64,000 bases of DNA, from the NCBI GenBank assembly GCA_000014925.1, contig CP000474.1, forward strand, positions 248,001 through 312,000, in the 5' to 3' direction. This document shows positions 52,340 through 60,003 of the stretch, in pieces. The translations under genes and the position numbers were made by a program. Below the pieces are notes generated by a model. It saw only the letters and a list, made by a program, of their open reading frames with translations. It was not told the DNA's origin and searched no databases. Position 1 is the first letter of the stretch; each line of letters starts with the position of its first letter. This DNA comes from Paenarthrobacter aurescens TC1. GTDB taxonomy: Bacteria; Actinomycetota; Actinomycetes; Actinomycetales; Micrococcaceae.

Positions 52340-52927
52340 ATGCCCCGAAGAATCGACGCCGAAGCACGCACTGCAGAGATTGCGGAGGCATCTCTACGTG
52401 TCCTCGAACGTGATGGGCTTGCGGGCCTGTCCGTGCGCGGGGTTGCCGCGGAAGCCGGCATTGCCGCCGCTTCGTTGCGCCGGGCGTTTGCCACGCAGCA
52501 TGCTCTTCGGGAGTATTGCCTGCAACTCATTGAGGACCGAGTCACCGCCAGGGTGGCCGCTCTTGAGCTGGCCGGCCGGGCACTCGTTGATGAGTTGCTG
52601 CTGCAGTTGCTCCCTCTCGACAAAGAACGGCGCATGGAACTGGTGGCACAAGTCCAGCTCGGGGTCCTTTCGCTGACCGACAGCGAGCTTCGCCCTGCTG
52701 CCATCAGGCTTAGCGACGCGGTAAATCGCGCGTGTCGCGCTGCCATTCAGATCTTGACCGAAGCGGGCCAGTTCTCCAAGGGGCGCGACCCCCAGTATGA
52801 AGAGCAGCGGCTGCGTGCACTCTTGGATGGAATCGCGATGCACGGCCTGTGGAGCGGGGAACTGCCGGATACGAGTCCAATGCTCAGCATGCTCGCACGC
52901 CACCTCGACGAGTTGGCGGGTCCGTAG
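52340..52927 (+). CDS. TetR-family regulator
   Basis: 195 residues. The helix-turn-helix is LSVRGVAAEAGIAAASLRRA at about residues 30-50. The C-terminal ligand domain is of the TetR_C_6-like type. It is cotranscribed with the membrane protein and a palindrome lies upstream of the pair, so autoregulation is likely. Ligand unknown. Confidence 0.86.
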   Translation: MPRRIDAEARTAEIAEASLRVLERDGLAGLSVRGVAAEAGIAAASLRRAFATQHALREYCLQLIEDRVTARVAALELAGRALVDELLLQLLPLDKERRMELVAQVQLGVLSLTDSELRPAAIRLSDAVNRACRAAIQILTEAGQFSKGRDPQYEEQRLRALLDGIAMHGLWSGELPDTSPMLSMLARHLDELAGP

Positions 52928-52933
52928 GACACG

Positions 52934-52979
52934 GAAAGAGCCTGGCGCCACCCATATTTGCGTGGCGCCAGGCTCTTTC
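52934..52979. terminator. Strong bidirectional terminator
   Basis: GAAAGAGCCTGGCGCCAC at 52934-52951 pairs perfectly over 18 bases with GTGGCGCCAGGCTCTTTC at 52962-52979, loop 10. It separates the TetR gene from the convergent HPr gene. Confidence 0.88.
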
Positions 52980-53008
52980 TGCGTCCCTAAGGAGTTTGCG
53001 TGTCTCTG

Positions 53009-53284
53009 CTACGCGTCGTGGTCCGTTTCGAGGATCTTCACCAGGCTGTCCAGTGCTGCATCGGCGCCTTCACCTTCGGCACGCAGCACCACGACGTCAC
53101 CGTGGGAAGCGCCGAGGCTCATGAGGGACAGGATGCTGGCGGCGTCCATGGCGTCGTCCTCCGGCTCGCCCTGGCGTGCAATGGTGACGTCGAGGTCCAG
53201 GTCTCCGGCTGCTTCGGCGAAAATTGCTGCCGGGCGTGCGTGGAGGCCGACGCGGCTTGCGATGGTGGCTGTACGTTCTGGCAT
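53009..53284 (-). CDS. ptsH: PTS phosphocarrier HPr
   Basis: 91 residues. ASRVGLHARPAAIFAEAAGD carries the phosphorylated His15, and SILSLMSLGASHGD the region of the regulatory Ser. It moves phosphate from enzyme I to the fructose EIIA encoded just upstream (74 bases between). Enzyme I is not in this window. Confidence 0.92.
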   Translation of the reverse strand: MPERTATIASRVGLHARPAAIFAEAAGDLDLDVTIARQGEPEDDAMDAASILSLMSLGASHGDVVVLRAEGEGADAALDSLVKILETDHDA

Positions 53285-53358
53285 TGGTGCTCCTTTTTAT
53301 GAAGGGTGGCGGTGAGGGAGGTGGCTTTGTGGGAAGTCTAGACGTTTGACCTGAGAGG

Positions 53359-55392
53359 CTAGACGCTGACGGTTGCCGGGGCGGCTTCGGCTTCGACCGG
53401 CTTCTTGACTGCAAAGCGCTTCAGGGCGATGACGGCCAGCGCGCTGACCACCATTCCGGCGACGATGGCGATGATGAACATTGGCAGGTTGCCAATGGCG
53501 AAGAAGACGAAGAGACCACCGTGGGGAGCCTGGGAGGTGACCCCGGTAGCCATGCAGAGGGCGCCTGTCAGTGCGCCGCCCACCATGCTGGCCGGGATGA
53601 CGCGCAGCGGGTCGGCTGCAGCGAAGGGGATGGCGCCTTCTGAGATGAAAGAGGCGCCCAGCAACCAGGCGGCCTTGCCGTTTTCGCGCTCTGCGAGGCT
53701 GAAGAGCTTCTTGTTCAGGACGGTTGCAAGGGCCATGGCCAGCGGCGGAACCATGCCCGCGGCCATGACGGTGCCCATGATGAGCCACGGTGCCTGGTTG
53801 TCAGCGCTGCCGGCGCTCAGGCCAGCCACTGCGAAGGCGTACGCAACCTTGTTGACCGGGCCGCCGAGGTCGAAGCACATCATGAGGCCAAGGATGATGC
53901 CGAGGACTACGGCGGAGGCACCGCTCATGCCCGTGAGCCAGTTGTTGAGAGCCACGGTGAGGCCGGCGATGGGACCGCCCAGGACCAGGAACATCAGGCC
54001 CGAAGCGACGATGGAGGCCAGCAGCGGGATGATCACAACCGGCATCAAGCCGCGGAGCCAGCGGGGTACCTGCCACGTCCCGATCAGATGCGCGATGTAG
54101 CCGGCCAGAAGACCGCCAACAATGCCGCCGAGGAAACCGGCACCCATGAAGCCTGATACTGCGCCGGCAACGAAGCCGGGGGCAATGCCCGGCCGGTCGG
54201 CGATGGCGTAGGCGATGTAGCCGGCAAGCGCCGGAACGAGGAAGCCCATGGACAGGGCACCGATCTTGAACAGGACCGCGCCGAGGTAAATGGCGAGCCC
54301 GCCTTCAGGCAGGTTGCCGAAGTTGTTCTCCAACACCACCTTGTCCGCAACCTCAGTGATTTCGTAGCCGCCCAGCAGGAATCCAAGGGCAATCAGCAGA
54401 CCGCCGCCAGCCACGAACGGAATCATGTAGCTGACGCCGGTGAGGAGTGCGCGCTTCAGCTTCTGGCCGATGTGCTCGCCCTTCTCCTCCTCGGCCCGCT
54501 CAGCTTGCTCTTCGGCACCAAAGTGCGGAACACGGCGCGCGTGCGGGTCATCCGCGGCTGCCAGTGCTTCCTGGACCATCTTGGTTGGCTCGTCGATGCC
54601 GCGCTTGACCGGAGCGTTGATGACCGGCTTGCCGGCGAAGCGCTCCTTGCCGCGAACGTCAACGTCGACGGCGAAGATCACAGCGTCAGCGGCCGCAATC
54701 ACTGCCGGGTCCAAGGGCTTTGCGCCCGAGGAACCTTGGGTCTCCACCTGGAGGTCCACGCCCATCTCTTGGGCCGCGGCTACCAGCGAGTCGGCAGCCA
54801 TATACGTGTGCGCAATGCCCGTTGGGCAAGCGGTGACGGCCACGATGCGCTTGGGTGCGGCAGTCGTCGTCGTGCTGGCGGCGGCAGCGGCCGGTGCAGC
54901 CTCTGCGGGTGCTGCGGCAGAAGCGGTAGCAGCAGCCGGCTTATCAGCCAGCGCACCATCCACGAGGTCCACAATGTCCTGCTCAGTTGCAGCCGCACGC
55001 AGTGCTGCAGTGAAGTCCTTTTTGATCAGCGAGCGGGCCAGCTTGGAGAGCAGCTTCAGGTGCTCCTGGTCTGCGCCGTCCGGGGCTGCGATGAAGAAGA
55101 TGAGGTCGGCAGGACCGTCCTTGGCGCCGAAGTCCACCTTGTGGGAGAGGCGGGCCATGGCCAAGGCAGGCTCCTGGACAGCAGCGGAGCGGCAATGCGG
55201 GATTGCGATGCCGCCGGGGACGCCGGTTGCGGTCTTCTGCTCTCGTGCGAAGGCGTCGGCAAAGAGACCTTCAACCTCGGAGGCGCGGCCCGAGGCGGCA
55301 ACTTTGCCAGCCAGGACGCGGATGACATCGGCGGGGGAGTCGCCCAGGTTTTGGTCGAGGGTGACCAATTGGGGTGTGATCAGCTGGGTCAC
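53359..55392 (-). CDS. fruA: Fructose PTS transporter EIIABC
   Basis: 677 residues. EIIA (1-150) has the phospho-His in GIAIPHCRSA (His66). After an Ala-rich linker, EIIB has the phospho-Cys in VTACPTGIAHTYMA (Cys189). EIIC from about 310 has the membrane domain, with SYMIPFVAGGGLLIALGFLL and FDLGGPVNKVAYAFAVA. It imports fructose as fructose 1-phosphate. The start is GTG 55392, overlapping the fruK stop (GTGA), with AAGGA upstream. Confidence 0.93.
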   Translation of the reverse strand: MTQLITPQLVTLDQNLGDSPADVIRVLAGKVAASGRASEVEGLFADAFAREQKTATGVPGGIAIPHCRSAAVQEPALAMARLSHKVDFGAKDGPADLIFFIAAPDGADQEHLKLLSKLARSLIKKDFTAALRAAATEQDIVDLVDGALADKPAAATASAAAPAEAAPAAAAASTTTTAAPKRIVAVTACPTGIAHTYMAADSLVAAAQEMGVDLQVETQGSSGAKPLDPAVIAAADAVIFAVDVDVRGKERFAGKPVINAPVKRGIDEPTKMVQEALAAADDPHARRVPHFGAEEQAERAEEEKGEHIGQKLKRALLTGVSYMIPFVAGGGLLIALGFLLGGYEITEVADKVVLENNFGNLPEGGLAIYLGAVLFKIGALSMGFLVPALAGYIAYAIADRPGIAPGFVAGAVSGFMGAGFLGGIVGGLLAGYIAHLIGTWQVPRWLRGLMPVVIIPLLASIVASGLMFLVLGGPIAGLTVALNNWLTGMSGASAVVLGIILGLMMCFDLGGPVNKVAYAFAVAGLSAGSADNQAPWLIMGTVMAAGMVPPLAMALATVLNKKLFSLAERENGKAAWLLGASFISEGAIPFAAADPLRVIPASMVGGALTGALCMATGVTSQAPHGGLFVFFAIGNLPMFIIAIVAGMVVSALAVIALKRFAVKKPVEAEAAPATVSV

Positions 55393-56381
55393 TGTGAGTC
55401 CTTCTGGAGGGCCGTGATGGTTACGGCATCGGGGGTTGTCTGGTGGACTGCCGGGACAGTGGAGCCCGGCAGCGAAGCAGCAGCGGCACCATGTGCCACG
55501 GCTTGACGAAGGCAGTCCTGTGCGGAGCCACCTTGGGTTGCGGCCAGCAAGTAGCCGGCCAATGCAGAGTCCCCGGCGCCTACCGTGCTGACGGCTCTGA
55601 TGGGCGGATGCGTGGCGAGCCATGCTCCGTCTGCCGTCACCAGGATTGCTCCCTTGGACCCGAGTGTTGCGAGGACGGCGCCTACACCGCTGGCGACGAC
55701 GGCGGCAGCGGCTTCAGCGGCTTTGGCCGGATCTGCTTCCAGTTCGTCAGCTGTGGAGACGTTGGTGAAACCGGCGGCGGCGGCAAGCTCGGCGAGCTCT
55801 TCCGCGTTCGGCTTGAGGAGGTCCGGCTTTCCCGAGGCATCGCCTACCAAAGCGGCCGCGAGCGGCGCCCCGGAGGAGTCGATGGCGATGCTTGGGGTGG
55901 CCGTACCGTCCGAGTTCGACCGGAGTCGACGAGCGATGGTGGCGTAGAAGTCCGCGGGTACTCCTGGTGGGAGTGATCCGGCGAGAACCACCCAGCTGGC
56001 CCCACGGGAGCGTTCCAGCAGCAGCCCGATCAGGGCGTCCTGCTGGTCATCGCTCAGTTCCGGACCGGGTTCGTTGATCTTGGTGGTGACGCCGTCCGGT
56101 TCGGTGAGTGTGACATTGCTGCGCAGCGCCTGACCGATGGGCAGCGCCGCGAACGGCACACCGCCGTCGTGCAGCCCTGAAAGGACCGGGTCCGAATCGG
56201 CGCCCGGAAGAACAGCCAGGGTTTCGAGGCCGGAGGCCACGAGCGCGCGTGAAACGTTGACCCCCTTGCCACCAGATTCCTGGTGCACGGCCACGGCGCG
56301 CTGCACCTCGCCCCGGGCTAAAGCGCCGGGAAGCTCAACCGTGCGGTCCAGGCTGGGGTTGGCGGTCAAGGTGACGATCAT
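55389..56381 (-). CDS. fruK: 1-Phosphofructokinase
   Basis: 330 residues, PfkB family. VTLTANPSLDRTVELPG at the start, HQESGGKGVNVSRALVASGL as the substrate signature and AVSTVGAGDSALAGYLLA as the ATP/anion-hole signature with the catalytic Asp. It phosphorylates fructose 1-phosphate to fructose 1,6-bisphosphate. Overlaps fruA and fruR by four bases each. Confidence 0.93.
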   Translation of the reverse strand: MIVTLTANPSLDRTVELPGALARGEVQRAVAVHQESGGKGVNVSRALVASGLETLAVLPGADSDPVLSGLHDGGVPFAALPIGQALRSNVTLTEPDGVTTKINEPGPELSDDQQDALIGLLLERSRGASWVVLAGSLPPGVPADFYATIARRLRSNSDGTATPSIAIDSSGAPLAAALVGDASGKPDLLKPNAEELAELAAAAGFTNVSTADELEADPAKAAEAAAAVVASGVGAVLATLGSKGAILVTADGAWLATHPPIRAVSTVGAGDSALAGYLLAATQGGSAQDCLRQAVAHGAAAASLPGSTVPAVHQTTPDAVTITALQKDSQ

Positions 56382-57169
56382 GCGATCACCAAATCCACGC
56401 CGGCGTCGGCCAGGGCTGCTGCGAGCTCCGCAGAGGGTTCGATGTCTGTAATCAAGGTGTCAACATCCTTCAGGGTGGCGAACTGGACCAGTGTTTCGGC
56501 GTCCAGCTTGGAAGAATCGGCAAGGGCCACCACGCGGCGGGCTGACGTGACGAACGCGGCCTTGACTGCGGCTTCCTCGGGATCGGGTGTGCTGAGCCCG
56601 AACGTTGCATGGATGCCGTTGGCGCCGACGAAGGCGATGTCCGGGCGAAGTTTGTGGGCCGCTTCCACTGTGGACTGCCCGACGGCGGCCTGCGTCAGTC
56701 CGCGGACGCGGCCTCCGAGGATCTGGAGTGCTATGCCTTGAGTGGAGGAGAGCTTGCCGGCGATGGGAATGGCGTGGGTGATGACCACGAGCTCATCGTT
56801 TCCGTTACGCGATGGTGTCTGTTGGGCCAACAGGTCCGCGAGGGTTTCCGTGGTGGAGCCCGCGTCCAGCAGGATGCTGCCTGCGGTGAGCTGGGGGATC
56901 AGGGCGAGGGCTGCATGAGCGATGCGGAGTTTTTCAACTTGGCGTTGGACGGCGCGCTCAAGGATGCTCTCTTCGCGTGTGCTGAAGCGATCCGAGGGGA
57001 CGGCGCCGCCGTGGACGCGCCTCAGGTTCCCGGAGCCCTCAAGGGCTGCGAGGTCGCGGCGAATGGTCTCAGTGGTGATGCTGAAACGGTCGGCGAGGTC
57101 AGTGACGCTCACCCGTCCGCGCTCTGCGACGAGTGCGGAGATCAGTTGCTGGCGTTCTTCGGCGAACAC
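56378..57169 (-). CDS. fruR: DeoR-family repressor of the fructose operon
   Basis: 263 residues. The helix-turn-helix is VSVTDLADRFSITTETIRRD then LAALEGSGNLRRVHGGA, the DeoR signature. The sugar-phosphate-binding domain has SILLDAGSTTETLADLL and VGANGIHATFGLSTPD. First gene of the fru operon; an inverted repeat upstream is its probable operator, with fructose 1-phosphate or 1,6-bisphosphate the likely effector. Confidence 0.92.
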   Translation of the reverse strand: MFAEERQQLISALVAERGRVSVTDLADRFSITTETIRRDLAALEGSGNLRRVHGGAVPSDRFSTREESILERAVQRQVEKLRIAHAALALIPQLTAGSILLDAGSTTETLADLLAQQTPSRNGNDELVVITHAIPIAGKLSSTQGIALQILGGRVRGLTQAAVGQSTVEAAHKLRPDIAFVGANGIHATFGLSTPDPEEAAVKAAFVTSARRVVALADSSKLDAETLVQFATLKDVDTLITDIEPSAELAAALADAGVDLVIA

Positions 57170-57213
57170 TAACCCTCCATTGCGGTCAAGGCGACTTTCA
57201 AGGCGGCCACATC

Positions 57214-57229
57214 AGTGACTGTTGTCACA
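57214..57229. promoter_or_regulatory. CRP/GlxR-like site upstream of fruR
   Basis: AGTGACTGTTGTCACA matches TGTGA-N6-TCACA at nine of ten conserved positions. It is nested in a longer inverted repeat, CCACATC (57207) with GATGTGG (57232). It lies 45 bases upstream of the operon start codon. Confidence 0.6.
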
Positions 57230-57252
57230 ACGATGTGGAATTGCTTGACTCT

Positions 57253-57300
57253 ATCTTTGTTTATGTTGGTAAGTCAAGAGAAATCAACATAAACAAAGAT
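57253..57300. promoter_or_regulatory. Perfect inverted repeat, probable FruR operator
   Basis: ATCTTTGTTTATGTTG at 57253-57268 and CAACATAAACAAAGAT at 57285-57300 are exact inverse copies separated by 16 bases. AACATAAACAAA-type half-sites are typical of DeoR-family sugar repressors. Centre-to-centre spacing of about 32 bases equals three DNA turns. Confidence 0.7.
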
Positions 57301-57335
57301 CCGCAGGCGATGAGGAGGGTTGTCAGGCACGAAAA

Positions 57336-57371
57336 AGGGCATGCCGCGCTCCCTGTAGCGCGGCATGCCCT
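57336..57371 (-). terminator. Terminator of the proline-rich microprotein genes
   Basis: AGGGCATGCCGCGCT at 57336-57350 pairs perfectly with AGCGCGGCATGCCCT at 57357-57371. The minus strand continues into TTTTTC, so it ends transcripts from the minus-strand genes upstream. Confidence 0.8.
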
Positions 57372-57435
57372 CGTGCGGATCCCGACTGGGGGATTTATGG
57401 GATCCGGTCTGTGGAGCGAAGTGACCCGGCGATGA

Positions 57436-57639
57436 CTACGTCAGAATCCCGGGTGGTTCCCCTGTCGTTCCAGGCCCTGGCGGGGGCGTGGGAACTGCGG
57501 GCCCCGGTCCGGGTTCGGGCCCGGGCGTGGGGTCCGGAACGGGCGGCGGTCCTGGTTCCGGCAACGGAACGGGCTCAGGCGTGGGACCCGGCTCGCGGGT
57601 TGGATCAGGGTGTGACGGGTCCGGCGGGAATCCGCTCAT
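57436..57639 (-). CDS. Proline-rich microprotein
   Basis: 67 residues, mostly Pro, Gly, Glu and Thr in PEPGP-like repeats (TREPGPTPEPVPLPEPGPP). No signal peptide or membrane segment. The ATG overlaps the stop of the upstream microprotein gene, and a terminator follows 65 bases downstream, which supports a real coupled gene. Low-complexity frames in GC-rich DNA can be spurious, so confidence is moderate. Confidence 0.5.
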   Translation of the reverse strand: MSGFPPDPSHPDPTREPGPTPEPVPLPEPGPPPVPDPTPGPEPGPGPAVPTPPPGPGTTGEPPGILT

Positions 57640-57845
57640 GATCGTGCGCTGCGTCTGTGAGCGGAATGTTGCGGCCGGAGGCTTCCGGGAACAGTGGCGG
57701 GATATCTGCTGGAATCCCACCCCGAACCCGGGTAGTCGATGGGCAGGTTGTCCGGATCTGGTGGATCCGGAAGGCTGCGCTTGCCGGCCGACCTCAGCTT
57801 TCCACCCGTGGTCAAAGGATCTTTTCGTTGCGATTCTGCGTGCAT
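57636..57845 (-). CDS. Small hypothetical protein upstream of the proline-rich gene
   Basis: 69 residues: MHAESQRKDPLTTGGKLR, then LPDPPDPDNLPIDYPGSG and a basic tail. GGAGG stands 6 bases before the ATG at 57845, an ideal ribosome site. The stop overlaps the next ATG (ATGA). No family recognised. Confidence 0.5.
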   Translation of the reverse strand: MHAESQRKDPLTTGGKLRSAGKRSLPDPPDPDNLPIDYPGSGWDSSRYPATVPGSLRPQHSAHRRSARS

Positions 57846-57904
57846 GCTGTCCCTCCCGGTAGCTCCAGAACTGATGGTGTAGCTCCTCATGGCGTCCCCA
57901 AACC

Positions 57905-58336
57905 TCAATCCGGGATTTCCATGCGGAAACCGCAGTGACATCCGAGGATGCGTGTATTGATGAGTACCTCGTACATCCGTAGCTGCGCTCCAGGAGTCAA
58001 CACCAGCGGTGCCTGGATCCTGCGGAGCTCGCAGCTCTTGGTCTTCATGGGTTCACCGCAGTGGAGGTACTGGCCGCCGAACTGCAGAACTCCTTGAGGG
58101 ACGCCCGGGCGGTTCAGAACCGCGGCCACTCGCCGAACAGACGCGACATGCTCATAGGAGTACCTGCAGGCATGGCACTCGTACGCAACGTCCACCATGT
58201 TGGGAGCGGGCGGGTAATGCGACTGGATCGAGTTCACCAGAAGGTGCTGGTCGGTGTTGCAGCGCGAGCACCACAGCGGTTCATCAGGGGGCTGGTGTGC
58301 TTCGTCCGGGACTCTGGAGGCGGGCTGGGCCGGCAT
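57905..58336 (-). CDS. Zinc-ribbon protein, paralogue A
   Basis: 143 residues. Paired cysteines are in LWCSRCNTD, YECHACRYSYEH, YLHCGEPMKT and ILGCHCGFRMEIPD, consistent with two zinc sites. The same order and spacing appear in the protein encoded at 59507-59965 (WCTVCDTD, YTCSECDTFYAH, CTHCGDPM, LHCRCGFQMEVP), so the two are paralogues. ATG 58336 has GAGG about 9 bases upstream; an ATG at 58354 is possible. Function unknown. Confidence 0.7.
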   Translation of the reverse strand: MPAQPASRVPDEAHQPPDEPLWCSRCNTDQHLLVNSIQSHYPPAPNMVDVAYECHACRYSYEHVASVRRVAAVLNRPGVPQGVLQFGGQYLHCGEPMKTKSCELRRIQAPLVLTPGAQLRMYEVLINTRILGCHCGFRMEIPD

Positions 58337-58512
58337 GGATCTGTACCTCGGCATCAAAAAATGAGGGACGCCCGTCTGCATGAGCTGAAAAGCCTGGTCC
58401 TGTGATGGGGACTGTAGCTAGATTGTGCACATAGGTGCACGGGAGATGCAAGGATTCCGTCGCTCTTTCTGAGACGGTGACAAGCCGCACCCGGACGATC
58501 GTAAAATGAGGC

Positions 58513-59286
58513 ATGGACGAAATTAACGTTGAATTAGCGCTGCCTGATGCCGCTTCAGCGCCGGACGTTGTTTCGGTGCCGGAGCAGCTGCAGGATCTTG
58601 TTGTTGACAGCGAGGATGTAGCTGGATTTCTGGACGAGCTTGCTAAGTTCTCGGCGGCGGCCGTCTCTGAAGCAGTGGGCTTGGACGTGCTCTGCGGCAT
58701 CACCCTGAGCCGGCGGCGCCGTACTGCCACGGTGGCTGGAAGCACCCATGAGGCCAGGCTGATCGACGAAGTTCAGCAGGCGTACGGGGATGGTCCTTGC
58801 TTGGAGGCCATGCGCAGCCACGGGACGGTGCACGTTCCTGACACTTCCACGGAGGAGAGGTGGTCCGAGTACTGTTCAGTCATTGCGGACCGCGGTCATC
58901 TTTCCGCGCTTTGCGTTCCCTTGGAACTGGATGAAGGAGCCACGGCGGCGCTTAACTTCTTCGCGCCGCAGCCCAACGTTTACGACGAAGCGACTATCAG
59001 GAACTGCGAGCTCTACGCCAGTCAGGCCGAACGCTCTCTCCGGTTGGCGGTGCGGATTGGCGTGAAGCAGCAGCACGCCGATGACCTGCAAGACGCAATG
59101 CAGTCCAGGACGGTCATTGACCTCGCCTGTGGGATCATCATGGGGCAAAACCGGTGCACCCAGGAAGAGGCCTTCCAGATTCTCAAGAAGGCGTCCAGCA
59201 CCCGCAACCAGAAGCTCCGGGAAGTCGCGGAGTCGCTCGTCACCAGCGTGGCGAAGCAGGCTCCTGTAGCCCATTTTGAGCCCTAG
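58513..59286 (+). CDS. GAF and ANTAR domain regulator
   Basis: 257 residues. A GAF-like sensor spans about 40-170 (LCGITLSRRRRTATVAGSTH, YGDGPCLEAMRSHGTVHVPD). The C-terminal ANTAR RNA-binding domain is LQDAMQSRTVIDLACGIIMG then QNRCTQEEAFQILKKAS. ANTAR proteins prevent terminator formation by binding paired hairpins in nascent RNA. It lies between two paralogous zinc-ribbon genes. Signal unknown. Confidence 0.88.
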   Translation: MDEINVELALPDAASAPDVVSVPEQLQDLVVDSEDVAGFLDELAKFSAAAVSEAVGLDVLCGITLSRRRRTATVAGSTHEARLIDEVQQAYGDGPCLEAMRSHGTVHVPDTSTEERWSEYCSVIADRGHLSALCVPLELDEGATAALNFFAPQPNVYDEATIRNCELYASQAERSLRLAVRIGVKQQHADDLQDAMQSRTVIDLACGIIMGQNRCTQEEAFQILKKASSTRNQKLREVAESLVTSVAKQAPVAHFEP

Positions 59287-59506
59287 GCCCGCGCTGGCAA
59301 GGAATCCACCGCAACTCCCTCACTTGTGACGGCCGCCACTCATGAACTACATTCATACATGGGTTAAGCAGATAGCCCTTGGAGCCTCATGAGTTGGAGC
59401 CATCCGAGATGGTCCAAGAACTGCACCTTTCTAGCCGTGGCCCCTTTCGGCCGGCTCATAGCGTGCCGCCATGCAGGCTCCTTGAAGGAACAAAAGGAGA
59501 ACAGCA

Positions 59507-59965
59507 ATGACGCTTGAATCCCCGATTCCCGCCCCGAAACCTGCAAGCGGGCGGGCGCCTGCAACTGTCGATACCGGAGCGCGCCCTTGGTGCACCGTAT
59601 GCGACACTGATTCGTACATTTTTGTGGAGACGGTCGTGGAAGCCACGCCGAATCAGTCGGAGATCGTCGAGGTCAGCTACACCTGTAGCGAATGCGATAC
59701 CTTTTACGCCCACGCAGTCCGCCTGAGTGCCTTGGTGCCTGCGATTCAGAGCGAATTTCTGGCCACCTCTGCCGCCGGGCTCTGGTTCAGCTGCACCCAC
59801 TGTGGTGATCCCATGACGTTGGGACGCCCCACGGAACGCGTCCTTGAGGCGCCCCGGACCACTGACGATCCGGACAGCCCCAGCCTCCTTGAGGTGTACC
59901 TGCAAACGCAGGTGCTCCACTGCCGCTGCGGTTTCCAAATGGAGGTTCCGCGCCACGTTGGATAA
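59507..59965 (+). CDS. Zinc-ribbon protein, paralogue B
   Basis: 152 residues. Cysteine pairs in PWCTVCDTDSYIF, YTCSECDTFYAHAVR, FSCTHCGDPMTLGR and LHCRCGFQMEVPRH match paralogue A at 57905-58336 in order and spacing. AAAGGAG precedes the ATG by 8 bases. Not a recognised family; zinc binding is inferred from the CxxC pairs. The 220 bases upstream show no gene. Confidence 0.72.
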   Translation: MTLESPIPAPKPASGRAPATVDTGARPWCTVCDTDSYIFVETVVEATPNQSEIVEVSYTCSECDTFYAHAVRLSALVPAIQSEFLATSAAGLWFSCTHCGDPMTLGRPTERVLEAPRTTDDPDSPSLLEVYLQTQVLHCRCGFQMEVPRHVG

Positions 59966-60003
59966 CCGCCGTCTCTAAATAACTCATCGTGGGGAGGGTG
60001 GCT

